In this document: positions 12,169-24,385 of the stretch, piece by piece
How positions within the stretch are numbered: the stretch's first letter is position 1
Layout of the letters: every line of letters begins with the position of its first letter
DNA from: Cercis canadensis
Lineage: Eukaryota; Streptophyta; Magnoliopsida; Fabales; Fabaceae
DNA: 64,000 nucleotides
Direction: 5' to 3'
Assembly (NCBI GenBank): GCA_003255065.1
Contig: QAOA01000027.1
Span: 35,284-99,283, forward strand
Translations under genes and position numbers: made by a program
The notes under the pieces: generated by a model
Told to the model about the DNA's origin: nothing
The model's input: only the letters and a program-made list of their open reading frames with translations
The model's database searches: none

Positions 12169-13040
12169 CTTTTTCTAATTTTTCTTGTCCAAAAAATAAT
12201 AACTATAACTATAAAATTAAAAAAAAAAAAAAGTATCTCAATTAAACTCTAGTAATCTAGCGCAATAACTTCATAAGCTACCACTAAAAGGTTAAATCTT
12301 TACATAATAATAATAAAAGATCCATACGTATTATTACAAAAGAAATACTAGTGCTTGGCAAAAATCAGAAACAATATCCACAATACAATACCTATACATA
12401 ATAATAACAAGAAATACCACCAGTTGAAAACCATATGCTGCTGTTGGTTTTGGCTTCTTTTTTTAAAAAAATTCTTTTTGACTTATGGACTCCATAGTCC
12501 ATATAATACACCCTCTACACTTGATCAAAGCCAATAATGGCAAGAAAAGACATTAGGTGTAGAGCAATAAGATAAGAGAATCAAAAATCAGAATAATGGT
12601 AGAGCAGTAGAAGCCAAAGGGATCCAAGACAGAAATAGACTAACCTCCAGGGAAAGATGAATGCAACTTCTAAACTTTGGCTACTGAAGGGGCAGCTTCA
12701 GTTCTTCTTTGTTTCCACACCAACACACGCATCAAGTCTAATTCTTCAAGTTCAAGTTGAAGATTAGTGGTTAAGAAATGATTTTGCAAATTAAGCTTCC
12801 TTGTCCTCCTTTCAACATTCTTTTGTTTAATTTTTTCAGAGTATTCAGATTGGTACATGATTCCTTGCTTCAGTGGAAACTTTGTAATTTTTCATTGTTT
12901 CGTTCGAAATGCATTGAATCTGTTTTGTTTCAATGGCAACAATGGAATTTTGTAATTGGATATTTGTTACGTGTCATTTACAAATAAAATTGAAATATTT
13001 CGTGTGTTTCATTCGAAATGACACGAAATTTTGTTCTTTG
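12169..13040. other. Intergenic, with one unrecognised 62-codon frame
   Basis: Mostly AT-rich. On the minus strand at 12858-12670 a frame reads RKLNLQNHFLTTNLQLELEE and then VLVWKQRRTE. It is leucine- and charge-rich, helix-like, and more protein-like than its neighbours. It could be an exon remnant; no family is recognised. The stretch 12895-13035 repeats 'tttcgttcgaaatg'-type text in both orientations. Confidence 0.3.
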
Positions 13041-14164
13041 CTCTCAAGTTAAGGATGTCCAGCGCGGTTATCTGACTGCTCAATATGAACCTCCTCGTCT
13101 AGGTAGTCATCCAAGTATACTGAGAAGCCTAGCCTATTACCATCCTAATCTGTATAATCAACAAGAACACCTGACTGTGGGGTCATCATAGAATTAACTA
13201 ACATATATGAAAATGGTCCATATGACGACTATACTCCCAAGTCAAGGTCGAGGTTGACACAAAGTTCTGATGGGGGGTACTGCCATGAATGCCAAATATG
13301 TTATATGATATCGAAGTAACTCCACTCATATAAGCATTAGCCATCATGTCCATGATTGCCTGGTCGTGAGCAACATGTGTCGGCTGCTATACAGGTGCTG
13401 AGTAACTGTCCCCATCATCATGAGGTTGGAAACATTGTCTAGACCCAGAATGTGACACTGACCTACAACATGACGATCTTACTCCATCTGTACCAAGGCA
13501 TCCAGTTTCACTGGGACTTGGTGCTATAGGCGCACCAGTGGCCGGTGCCATAGGCGTCCACCTATGATGCTAGCTGCCATACTCCGATGGAAGTTACCCT
13601 CACCAAGTAAACACCTACATCAGCTCTCCTTGAAAGGTGTTCCACTCCTCTTGGGTCATTTGAGACCGGGAAAATTGGCCTAGAATGGTGCATGAGGCTG
13701 GGAACTCTGTCTAGACCTAGAACATGACACTGACCTACGACATGATGAGTCCGCACCATATGTACCAAGGCCTCCAGTTTCATCGGGACTCGGTGCTATA
13801 GGCGCACTGGTGGCCAGTGCCATAAGCGTCCATTCATAATGCTAGCTGCCATACTCCGATGGAAGCCACCCCCACCTGGTAAACACATGTGTCAGCTCGC
13901 CCTAAAAGGCACTCAACTTCTCTTGTGTCATCTATGGCTAGGAAAATTGCCCTTGGAATGGTGGAGGGGGGATGGTCATAGAGCCTGTTACAGTGGTCAC
14001 TCATGCTGGAATTATGGAGTCAAGTGGGATCGTCGAGGATGCTGTTAAGCGGGTGGCTCATACTAGAACGGAAATTCCTGCTTTGAAATACATATGAATA
14101 TTGTATTATAAAAAATTAATAAAACACGTGTAATTAAGTAAAATAAATTAGATAGAACCATCAT
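13041..14164 (-). pseudogene. PMD gene, 3' part, separated by the LTR element
   Basis: This segment continues the minus-strand plant-mobile-domain gene seen at 22870-21501; the LTR element between them occupies 14165-21500. Support: the LTR element is flanked by ATCAT (14160-14164) and ATCAC (21501-21505), and 14050-14160 is AT-rich, intron-like. From 14050 down to 13050 the DNA is more GC-rich than the surroundings and low-complexity, as in the repetitive C-terminal tails of PMD proteins. A ~270-bp tandem duplication (13439-13980) lies in it. No intact long frame remains. Membership of the same gene is inferred from position and base composition, not from a recognised domain. Confidence 0.5.
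13439..13980. repeat. Two ~270-bp tandem repeats in the PMD tail
   Basis: The block 13439-13710 (starting 'ctagacccagaatgtgacac') is repeated at 13711-13980 ('ctagacctagaacatgacac'). Both contain 'ggtgctataggcgcac', 'atgctagctgccatactccg' and the 'ggaaaattg' end in the same order. Identity by eye is about 85%. Confidence 0.8.
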
Positions 14165-15517
14165 TGTTGTGTAAAATCCTAACGCAAGTGCATGTTATCG
14201 TTTCCAAGTAATAAGATAAGAGTGAATTATCGTTCTCACGAAGACTAATGTTATCAACTACCAAAATTGGGTTAATCTCAATTTTATCTAATCAACAAGT
14301 ATGGAGAATTTCAAGATAGAATTTCAAATAAATTGAAAATAAGCTAAGGACAAATAAAATGATGAATTAATCAAGAGAGAAAAGCCTAGGACTCCGATTT
14401 CACCATAATTAATCCCAATTTTCATTCCTCATGTCATTAATATCGATTTATCTTCTCAATTGCTAGCCAAGAATCCTAAATTATTTATTAGCCTTTCCCA
14501 AAGTCCAACAAAAATATCTCTAAGTTATGAACTCACTATATTCATATGTAAATTGCGAATAACCTAAAAATTCACTTAATTCTTTGGTTCCTTTTAAATA
14601 GCTACACATGTCATAGAGGTATATTCCTATCCTACATGTAACCTATGGTATTTATCCCAATGAACTAGACACACAAATCTCCTTCCGGTCTCATTGTGAT
14701 TAACCTATCAACTAATTGGTAATCAGACAATTAGAATCATAAAGATCAGAGATAAACACTCAATTAGAAAAGATAAACCTTAAATTAATTTCACAAGAAA
14801 CTACAACCGTTCATAATTAGGCTACATCGTAGCCCTAGATAAGAGATTAGTTCATAGCAGAAGATAAGAACATGGTAGAGTAAAATCTAGACATAATTAA
14901 GAGGGCAGAAGAATGAAACTTTGATATGAAGTCCAAGCTAGCTTCTGCAAATCTCGTCTTCAATCCTTGTTTTGCCTTCGTTTAGCTCTCCAAAACGTCC
15001 AGATTAAAAGTTCCTATTTATACTTCTTAGCAAAAGCCCTAAAAAAACTAGAAAACAAAATCACATCTTTAGGAAATCTCGTTCAGGTGCTGCGGCTCTT
15101 GAGTTTGGGCACAGCAGCCCTTGCTCTCTGTACAAAATACCAACAACTTCAGAAAATAGGCGCTGCTGCTATGATTTTCGGGCGCAAAAGCTCTTGCTCT
15201 CTGGTTGCAAGGCTGGAAAATGGGACTCGGGAGCTGCTGCTCTGATTTTTGGGCGTAGCAGCTCTTGAGCTCTATTAGGGGGTTTTCATTTCGAAGCTAC
15301 AGGAGCAGTAGCTCTTGGTTCCAAGGGAAGCAGCCCTTGCTTTCTGTCCCAGTCTTCCCAAATTGCCATTTCCTCACTTCAAAACATGAAACCCATGAAT
15401 TTCAACTTAAACCTACAAATTAACAAAAACAAACCATTAAATGGTAATAAATCGTAATAAATGAACAAATAATTAAGTGAAAGATACCTAAAGAGTGGAT
15501 ATAAAACCCACTCAACA
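14165..15517 (-). repeat. LTR (left copy; 3' LTR of the minus-strand element)
   Basis: Begins TGTTGTGTAAAATCC and ends CCCACTCAACA, 1353 bp. It is colinear with 20128-21500. A GC-rich block near 15080-15340 carries a short motif of the type GGCGCAGCAGCTCTTG several times at 20-70-bp spacing. Confidence 0.93.
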
Positions 15518-17940
15518 AATACCCCCAAACTTAACATTTGCTTGTCCTCGAGCAAAGAAAAAATAAATTCCCCTCAAAAGCTAACTAAAGAATGAAAAAT
15601 TTTCTTACTCACCATACAGACCTCAAAGATTTCAATTAAAAACAACTCTCAGAAGAAGTTCAAGATGACATGAATGTGTTTATTTTCAACCAAAAGTTAA
15701 TCTCATTGCACTAAAATTCTTTGTGTGTGTAAGTGCAGCCCTTGCTTAGCCTACTAGCTATACTTAAATTATATTATGCAAACAAGCTCATAAACACCTA
15801 TTCTCTACTTTACACTTTCAGAACCCCATATGCTTACTTTTCATGTCAATCTCCACTAATGTAGGCCAAACAACATAGAGGATCAGAAGGACTTTTGGTA
15901 GGCTTGTAGTGTGTGGCTGGTTTATGGGTAGGATAAGAGATAACATTATGGCTAAATTCACTCATCACACAAATTCACTTTAGAGCATATCTTAAGAGCA
16001 ACCATTTTTCTTTCTTTTCACTTCTAACTCCCCCAAACTTGTTTTCATCTTTACTTTGATATCCATCAACAAAACTTTTTTCCATTTTGGGTTACTACAT
16101 CCCAAACTTCATGCTTTTAAGACATTTCTTTTCTTTTCTTTTTCTTTTCAATACTTGCACCCTTGTCTTTTCTTTTCATTGCACATTTCATTTCTTTACT
16201 ACAAGAATGTAGCTCTTTTGGTGGCAACATTGCATTGACATTTTTCTTTTCTTTTCTTCACTCATTCTTCCCACAATTTCTAGCTCTATATGCTCTTTAA
16301 CTGAATAAGTACTCTAAATGAAAGGTACAAATAAAGAGATCCATCCAAAAGCTAAGTTTATTGTAGGTGACAAAGAAAAGGCTAATTTAGGCTCAATGGG
16401 GTATGCTAAGGATCAAACACCATGCAAAGGGTTAGCTAGAAAGGCTCAAACTGAACAAACATGGCCTAAATCATATCTTTAATATTGTGCAGCCTAGGAT
16501 TTGCCTCGACTAACAATCAAGCAAGTTCTAACATTCTATGAGATTTTGAAATGGCTTAGTTCACATAATCATCTTTAAGCAATGCACATTTCAAGCAAAC
16601 AAGGCTATGTGCTTAGTGATTTAGTAAATTTCAGTTTAAACAAGAGTTAACTCCAAAGTTTCTCAGACAAACAAACACAGCATCTATCATTTTTCTAGAG
16701 TTGTAACCAAGAGAAATTCAGTTTTATTATAGGCCTAAGGTTTTCTGAATTTTTTTTCTTTTTTTTACTGGTGCAAAAACATTAATTAACCTAATTTCTG
16801 ACAGGCAAATAAAAAATTAAATCCCACACCCCCAAACTTAGGGAAACATTGTCCTCAATGGTAGAGGCCGAAAAGAAAGAGAAAGTGGGACTTCCCTGAA
16901 GTGGCAATGGGTCATGCCGCATCATCATCATCCTACAGAGCTGTAGGGTGTTCAGGAACTGGTGGCATGGTGGGGATAGGTCTATGGGTAAGTGTGCACT
17001 GGCTCATAAGCTGGTTTAAAGCGTGTGTCTGGAACTGCATGAAGCTGTCTACCCGTTTGGTGCTAAAAAAAAATTTTCCCAATGCATGCACGAGACCTGT
17101 AGTGCTAACTCTCGGCCTCAGCAGAGCTACAACGCTGATCCACTGGTAAAGAGCTCAATTGCTTGTGCCCAGGCGCTGCTGCTCTCGATTTTTGGGGCTG
17201 TTGCACTAACTCTCTATCCTAACTAAAATTTTTTGCCTTCAAATGTCTAAAAGAGATGGTTACACACCCGACATAGAACCAATAAGCAATGGTGCACCAA
17301 AAAATGAAGCGGTACCTTGCAACAAGAGAGAATTCAATCATTAAAAACAACACTAACAACTCACAATAAAATGAACGAAAAATATAAGCTGAACTAAAAG
17401 TAGATAAACATGCTAAAAAAAAAAACACTTGGGTTGCCTCCCAATTAGCGCTAAATTTATAGTCTTCAGTTGGACTATCTCTGAAATAACTTAACCAGGA
17501 TCAAAAATAGTAGTGGAAGACTTCTGAAATTTTACTTCATTATTTTTTTGAGCTTTGGATTATTGGCCAGTCTTTCTTAAGCTCTAAATTTTGTTTCCAT
17601 CTCAAAACAAGCAGATTTTTTGAAATGCTCCAAAAGAATCTTTTAGAATGATGACTTCTTCTTTTTGTTTTTCTTATGAGACTCAGCTCGAGGTAAGGAA
17701 CCAGTCACTTGCTTTATGGGAATTTTCTCATCTTGAAACTTCGAGTCAGGTGGCTTTTCCTTTTTAGACATCACCTCAATGCAAGCTTCAATTGGTTTCT
17801 TAAAGGAATTTGCTTGGGACACTTCTTTGGTGTTTCCTTCTATTATGTTAATTTTGAAACACCTAGTCTCTTCACTTTGGTGTTTAGTTTCCTTGAACAC
17901 TTTGAAGGAGACTTGATCACCTTGAACTCTCAAAGTGAGT
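15518..17940. other. Non-coding internal region of the Athila-like element, with polypurine tract
   Basis: The minus strand reads AAGTTTGGGGGTATT next to the left LTR (15518-15532), the polypurine tract. Two further tracts of the same form occur near 16025-16037 and 16828-16842. Near 17429-17452 the minus strand has the AGCGCTAATTGGGAGGCAAC motif common in this group. The region is otherwise pyrimidine-rich on the plus strand. No genuine gene was recognised. Confidence 0.75.
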
Positions 17941-17948
17941 TGCCCTTT

Positions 17949-19985
17949 CTACACATCAATGAGAGCTTTCCCATTTGTTAAGAATGGGTGACCAAGAATA
18001 ATAGGGATTTCTTGGTCCTCCTCCATGTTCAGTACAATGAAGTCGGCAGGGAAGATAAACTTGTCCACCTTGACTAGTACATCTTCAATGACACCTCTTG
18101 GATATTTGATGGATCTATCAACTAACTGTAGTGATACTGTGGTGGGCTTTGCTTCTCCATGACCCAATTTCTTGTAAATAGATAAAGGCATTAAGTTAAT
18201 ACTAACACCTAAATCACAAAGAGCTCTACCAAAAAATAAATCACCAATAGTACAAGGTATAGTAAAACTTCCTGGATCTTTTAGTTTAGGTGGCAATTTA
18301 TTTTGAAGGATGGCACTGCACTTTTCAGTGAGTGCAACAGTCTCAAATTCTTCCAGCTTTCTTTTGTTAGACAATATGTCTTTCATGAACTTGACATAGC
18401 TGGACATTTGTTCAAGAGCGTCTGCAAATGGAATATTGATGTGTAGTTTCTTGAACACTTCTAGAAATTTAGAAAACTGAGAATCCAGCTTCTTCTTTTG
18501 GAATCTCTAGAAAAAAGGAAGAGGTGGAACATATGGTGGAGGATTGTCTGGGATTAACTTAGATGTTTTCACCACAGATGTCACAGGGGTTTCCACTTGA
18601 GTGTCTTCCTTTACTTCAGGCTTAACTGGCTTACTGGGCACCTTCTTGGCAATTTCAGAAGGTTCGTCCAAGGTCTTACCACTACGAAAAGTTATTGCCT
18701 TTATGTGCTCTATAGGAGTTACCTCTATATCACTTGACAATGATCCATGTTGTCTAGTAGTGAGCATGGTAAAGAGTTGACTCACTTGAAACTCTAGGTT
18801 ACGAATGGAGGCATCTATTCTGGCCATGAATTGATTTGTATTCACTGTTAACTGGGCTAGAGCATCCTCCAAAGAAACCTTAGCTTGCACTGGTGGTTGA
18901 ACATTGTTTTGGTTATTTTTCCAAGAAAAATTTGGGTGATTTCTCCACCCCGGATTATAGATGTTGGAATAAGGATTATTCTGTATGTTCTGATTTCCCA
19001 CATAATTTGCTTCCTCAGATTGAGATGTAAAGAAAAGATTGCCCACCTGGCAATCTATACTAACATAAGGACCGTCACAATGATCACAAATCTTAGAAGG
19101 GGACTAAATGGTGTAAACATTCCTGATGGTTAACTGCTTAGCCAGAGAATCAACTTTTGCAGATAGGGTTGTAAAAGCATCAACCTCATGAACCCCAATT
19201 ACCTTTCGTGATGTAGACCTCTCAGTAGGCCATTGATAGGCATTGGCAACCATCCCCTATAATAGTTCATTAGCATCCTCATATGTCTTGCTCATTAAGG
19301 ACCCACCAGCAGCAGCGTCAACTAATGTCTTGGTTGAACTCAGCAACCCATTATAGAAGGTCTGTAGTTGCAACCAGTTAGGAAGTCCATGGTGGAGGCA
19401 TCTGCGAAGTAATTCTTTGTACCTTTCCCAAGCCTCTTGAAATGACTTATTCTCTTATTGATAGAATGTAGTGATGTCATTTAGTAGCTTTGCGGTCTTA
19501 GCAGGTGGGAAGAATTTGGCTAAGAATTTTTGTGCCAAAATATCCCAGTTAATGATGGTTCCTACTAGCAAAGACTATAGCCAAGACTTGGCTTTATCCC
19601 GTAGTGAGAATGGAAAAAGTCGGAGGAGAATGGCATCATTGGTAGCGCCATTGTGCTTGAAAGTATCACATATCTCCAAGAACCCGACGATGTGAGCATG
19701 AGGATCTTCATTCGGTAAACCACTGAACTAGGCCGACTGAACCATATGAATAACAACAGGTTTTATCTCAAAAGTATTGGCTTGGTTAGCTGGTTGCCTT
19801 ATACCAAAGGTGGTATTTGTGACTAGAGGAATAACATAGTCATGAAGTGCTTTCAGAGGATTTTCTTCTACCATTATGTTTGTCAAAATTCTGATAGACT
19901 CTCTTCTCTCATTTCTATTCTTTCGACAAGTCTTCTTTATCTCATAATCAAATGGGATTAGGGACCTGCTTCCAGAATTTCTCAT
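17949..19985 (-). pseudogene. gag/protease-type region of the Athila-like element, broken
   Basis: Two minus-strand stretches are recognisable. The upstream one (about 19046-18507) is the linker and tail of a gag polyprotein, with an asparagine-rich part and a proline-rich part (NPPPYVPPLPFF). The downstream one (18458-17949) has the retropepsin wording ALCDLGVSINLMPLS. Gag-like sequence continues upstream to about 19985, close to the primer-binding site. The region is broken and no product is expected. Confidence 0.85.
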
Positions 19986-20103
19986 ACACCAAAAAGAAAA
20001 CCCCTGAAAGTCTCAGAAAGTAAAACAATTAAATAAATCTTTAAAAAATAAACGATTAGACTAAAATAGAGATTACTGAGTATCGATATTAATAACCAAT
20101 TAG

Positions 20104-20126
20104 TCCCCGGCAACGGCACCAAAAAC
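20104..20126 (-). other. Primer-binding site, tRNA-Asp type
   Basis: On the minus strand, just inside the 5' LTR, the sequence is TGGTGCCGTTGCCGGGGAC, preceded by AGTTTT. It matches the 3' end of plant tRNA-Asp(GTC) except at one position (T for C), the primer used by Athila-group elements. This is not a tRNA gene. Confidence 0.85.
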
Positions 20127-20127
20127 T

Positions 20128-21500
20128 TGTTGTGTAAAATCCTAATGCAAGTGCACGTTATCATTTCCAAGTAATAAGATAAGAGTGAATTATCGTTCCT
20201 ACGAAGACTAATGTTATCAACTACTAAAATTGGGTTAATCTCAATTTTATCTAATCAACAAGTATGGAGAATTTCAAGATAGAACTTTAAATAAACTGAA
20301 AATAAGCTAAGACAAATAAAATGATGAATTAATCAAGAGAGAAAAGCCGAGGACTCTGATTTCACCATAATTAATCTCAGTTTTCATTCCTCATGTCATT
20401 AATATCGATTTATTTTCTTAATTGCTAGCCAAGAACCCTAAATTATTTATTAGCATTTCCCAAGGTCCAACAAAAATATCTCTAAGTTATGAACCTACTA
20501 TATTCCTATGTGAATTTCGAATAACCTAGAAATTCACTTAATTCTTTGGTTCCTTTTAAATAGCTACACATGTCATAGAGGTATATTCCTATCCTACATG
20601 CAACCTATGGTATTTATCCCAATGAACTAGACACACAAATCTCCTTCCAGTCTCATTGTGATTAACCTATCAACTAATTGGTGATTAGACAATTAGAATC
20701 ATGAAGATCAGAGATAAACACTTAATTAGAAAAGATAAACCTTAAATTAATTTCACAAGAAACTACAACCATTTATAATTAGGCTACATCATAGCCCTAG
20801 ATAAGAGATTAGTTCATAGCAGAAGATAAGAACATGGTAAAGTAAAATCTAAACATAATTGAGAGGGCAGAAGAATGAAAATCTTATATGAAGTCTAAGC
20901 TAGCTTATGCCAATCTTGTCTTCAATCCTTGTTTTGTCTCCGTTTAGCTCTCCAAAACGTCTAGATCAAAAGTCCTTAAGAAATCCTAAAAGTCCCTATT
21001 TTATACTTCTTAGCAAAAGCCCTAAAAAAACTAGGAAACAAAATCACGTTTTTAGGAAATCTCGCTTGGGCACGGCAGCTCTTGAGTTTAGGCGCAGCAG
21101 CCCTTGTTCTCTGTACAAAATACCAACAGCTTCAGAAAACGGGCGCTGCTGCTCTGATTTTCGGGCGCAGTAGCTCTTGCTCTCTGGTTGCAAGGCTGAA
21201 AAATGGGACTCGGGAGCTGTTGCTCTAATTTTCGGGCACAGCAGCTCTTGAGCTCTGTCAAGGGATTTTCATTTCTAAGCTACACGAGCAGCAACTCTTG
21301 GTTTCAAGGGCAGCAACCCTTGCTTTCTGTCCCAATCTTCCTAAATTGCCATTTCCTCACTTCAAAACATGAAACCCATGAATTTTAACTCAAACCTACA
21401 AATTAACAAAAGCAAACCATTAAATGGTAATAAATCTCAATAAACAAACAAATAATTAAGTGAAAGATACCTAAAGAGTGGATATAAAACCCACTCAACA
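20128..21500 (-). repeat. LTR (right copy; 5' LTR of the minus-strand element)
   Basis: Begins TGTTGTGTAAAATCC and ends CCCACTCAACA, 1373 bp. It is 20 bp longer than the left copy, mainly through a small insertion near 20975-20995. The GC-rich motif block lies at 21065-21325. Confidence 0.93.
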
Positions 21501-22870
21501 ATCACTTGATACTTCACGAGAGCATTCTCTAAACTCATCCCACCTACGAGTGATGCGCCAATAACAGCCCATGTAGTAAGGATCAGTAGGGATATTTGAC
21601 AGCTTGCAACGACAACATAGGTTGGTATGGGTATCCTATGCGTCAATGTACTTACAGTTGAATTGTTCCCAATTCGTCAATTGTTTTCCCATGAGATTTA
21701 TTGTGTGCAAGTTGGTATCATAGTATACTGCCCAAGGAATGTGTTGTTGCCAGCCAAACTGCTGAAGTACTCAATTTGGGTAATAGGACTCGACAATGTG
21801 ATAACATATGAGGGGGACCCAAGCAGCCTAAATTGATGCGCCGGCAACACAATAAAATGGCAACTGAGCTAACATCTCACCGATGTACAGTCATCATATG
21901 ATATGATAATATTAAATCACAAAACAGTTAAATACGTATACTTAATATAGTATAATAAAATACAACTCTCATTATTAGTAACAAGTAAATCTTACTTTAT
22001 CTTCTCTAAGTCTATCATCACAGTACCGCTTAATATTGTGATATGGGATGCCTTTACAAACTAAGTCAACGTACCACCTACGATGTGTATTGCACTCAGT
22101 AAATATTAACCACAATACATGATTTATATATGTAAGAATATTAAGTACTGTAAATCTATAAAATAATGATATTGTAGTCATATAAACTTATTGCATGCTA
22201 AGTGACCCATTTAGGTTGCAGTTCCTAACTCATGTTGGAGCTATGGTGAGAAACATCTCCCAAGCTCATACCACCAATAATGTTAAACAACTAACTATTT
22301 CTTTTGCTCACTCCCTGCAACTAATGCATAGTTATCTGTTATGCAACCAATAACTACAGATCCCTAACTAAACCGCTCGGTGTCATGCAGGTTCTCTAAT
22401 AATTTCAAGTACATGACATGTACATATATCCTAGTGTGATCAGGGATCAGTTATCCACCAATCAACCTATGAATATATGTCTTGACAAACTAGTACACAA
22501 CCTCATCTGGTGCATCATCAGGACAATGACTAAACTCACTTCTAAGTCATTTAAGTAGCACCCTCGAACCGTGTATTATACCATCGGGGGGAACTACGCC
22601 AAGCAATTATTGACATAGTGCCTGCGGGCTGTAGTGTGTGCACTCAGTCATAGCTTCTCTATCAACTGGTAGCCCCAACAGTTTCCACATCCTACAACGT
22701 GATGGTGTATTCTCCAACAGGCATGTAGAATGTATGTGTCTCTAGCTTCCATCGCTCGACTATGCTAAGACTAGCAACACATCTAAGTGAATGGAATTCA
22801 CTTTTGTGACACCTCCAAACTTAGCCATACGCACATAATGCAACACTCACTCGTCATCTAGTTTGTCGCC
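21501..22870 (-). pseudogene. Plant mobile domain (PMD/MAIN-like) gene, core part
   Basis: PMD proteins (PF10536) include Arabidopsis MAIN/MAIL, nuclear proteins needed for meristem maintenance and silencing; the same domain also rides on transposons. Seen reading the minus strand from about 22800: ERWKLETHTFYMPVGE, then YTITL, the diagnostic PMD opening, followed by a stop where the family has Q before D. Next come LPVDREAMTE, LLGVVPPDG, SRVLLK and DDAPDEVV, then YIHRLIGG, and further on a WYWRITRRWDEF-type block near 21560. Order and spacing fit the family. Several stops and frame changes show it is dead. The LTR element at 14165-21500 removes it from its tail. Whether it was a host gene or cargo of a MULE cannot be told. 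Confidence 0.8.
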
Positions 22871-23040
22871 ACTAGTATGGCTATAGATACGCAATAACGT
22901 ATTACATTATTTCAATGATCACATCAATTAGTTTACACACATATATACATTATAATACATAAAGAGCATAAATAAATTTATTTATGGTTTAAATATTATC
23001 ATGATATTAACTATAATCAAAAAATTATTCTTAAGTTTAC
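22871..23040. other. AT-rich flank between PMD pseudogene and direct repeat
   Basis: No feature recognised; AT-rich sequence upstream of the PMD pseudogene. Confidence 0.4.
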
Positions 23041-24384
23041 TCTTACTAAAATAAGCGATAATAATATCAAATACAATAACATTTTTTTTATGCTTTCTTA
23101 ACTTTATTGCATGAAAAATATAGTTAACATTCATTATGATACAAACATCCTCATTATATTAACTATAACTAAAAAATTATTTCTGACACTAATCTAACTT
23201 AAATATAGACATGCATTATTTCTAAATATTTCACCTCAAATTTTATTGTTTGAAAAATATAGCTAACATAAATTATCATATAAACTTCTCTAAAATATTA
23301 ACTATAACTAAAAAATTAACACTAATCTAACTTAATGCTTGTACTACTTACTCTTTTAAACTATAATGTATGAAAAATAATACTAATTAAGTTTAACGTG
23401 AAAAACTTACTCATTCTTCCCATATTATACTTGAAATGTGTGTTTGTTTCGTCAATACTGAAACATCTTCTGGACCAGGGTGTACAACTTGATGTGCTAT
23501 AATAAGAGATAATGTCAAGGTCAAGGAAAAAAATAGGAGCTTTGGGTAGCCAAAATGAGAATGAGAAGAAAAAGAGAGCTTCGGTTACAAAGAAGAAGAA
23601 AAGCTGCATGAGGAGAAAGAAGAGGAAGATGAAGAAGTTGAAGAAGAAGAAGAGAACTAATCTCGGGAGGGGGAGATGTTGTGTGAGGGAGTAGGGAAAG
23701 CCATGCATGGGTCTTGCCGTGGCATGGAATTTACATAAGGGTGATGCAATATGAAAAATTGTCTCATCATGCAAATGACACCATTTGGCGAATTACATCA
23801 CTTGCATGGTGACACAATTTCCCATATTGCGTTATCGTGCACAATGATGGTAGGGAATCTCTGACCATTTGACTTTAGGTGACACCATTTGGAATTGCTT
23901 CACCATGAAGGTGGCACCATTTGGCAAATAGCATCACCTTCATGGTGACACAATTGTCAATTTATACAATTGCATCACCTAATCATTTACTTATCAGAAT
24001 AGAAAAATCATAAAAAATAAAAACTTCGTATTCATGGAATAAGTTTCAAAAGTAGATAATGGTGGAAATAAGATGCAAATTTGCATTAACCAAGTCTTTG
24101 ATCCTAGGAAAGAATAGTTAGTTGCTTAGTTTTACATACATGTGCAAGTGTATAGCTTTCTTGCTGTAGTGTGTAAGAGTTGTGAAACTAACTTCAATTA
24201 AGAGGGACAATTGCTCCATGTAGCATGGTTTGGTTATGAAAAGTGATATCTAGACAAACTTTAGCTTCATAAACTTTTCTTAAATCTATCAAACGGTTTG
24301 TGGTTAAGTAATATTGAGGTCATTCTCAGGGCTTGCGAGTTCTGTGTTTGAACGCAAAACTATAACCAACGTACCAAAACAAAA
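23041..24384. repeat. ~1.35-kb direct repeat, copy 1
   Basis: Colinear with 25517-26860. It starts at 'actaaaataagcgataataa' and stops at an A-run next to the single N at 24385. It contains a purine-rich stretch (23560-23690, AAG-rich) and, at 23745-23990, several copies of a ~20-bp motif built on 'gtgacacaattt' and 'ttgcatcacc', in both orientations. The purine stretch gives an uninterrupted frame on each strand; both are composition artefacts. Confidence 0.9.
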
Positions 24385-24385
24385 N

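Larger units (their letters stand above)
14165..21500 (-). mobile_element. Athila-like Ty3/gypsy LTR retrotransposon, broken, minus strand
   Basis: Parts seen: a left LTR 14165-15517 and right LTR 20128-21500, both TGTTGTG...CTCAACA. A primer-binding site lies just inside the right LTR, and a purine tract just inside the left LTR. A gag/protease-type region lies on the minus strand at about 19985-17949. The flanks ATCAT and ATCAC agree at four of five bases, consistent with a 5-bp target duplication. The aspartic-protease wording and the tRNA-Asp-type primer site are those of the Athila group. Reverse transcriptase and integrase were not recognised. The element is broken in several places and looks like a short, defective member of its family. 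The two LTRs differ at a few percent of positions by eye plus small indels, so the insertion is not recent, but it is younger than the solo LTR at 5038. It landed in the PMD gene. Confidence 0.92.

Noticed and set aside
20104-20126. tRNA-Asp-like sequence
   Set aside because: Only the 3' end of the tRNA is matched and it sits at the LTR edge, so it is a primer-binding site and not a tRNA gene.
23361-23774. Phe/Leu-rich frame on the minus strand (and its copy at 25841-26254), and the Lys-rich plus-strand frame opposite
   Set aside because: Both come from one AAG-rich low-complexity stretch; the two strands cannot both be genes and neither resembles a family.
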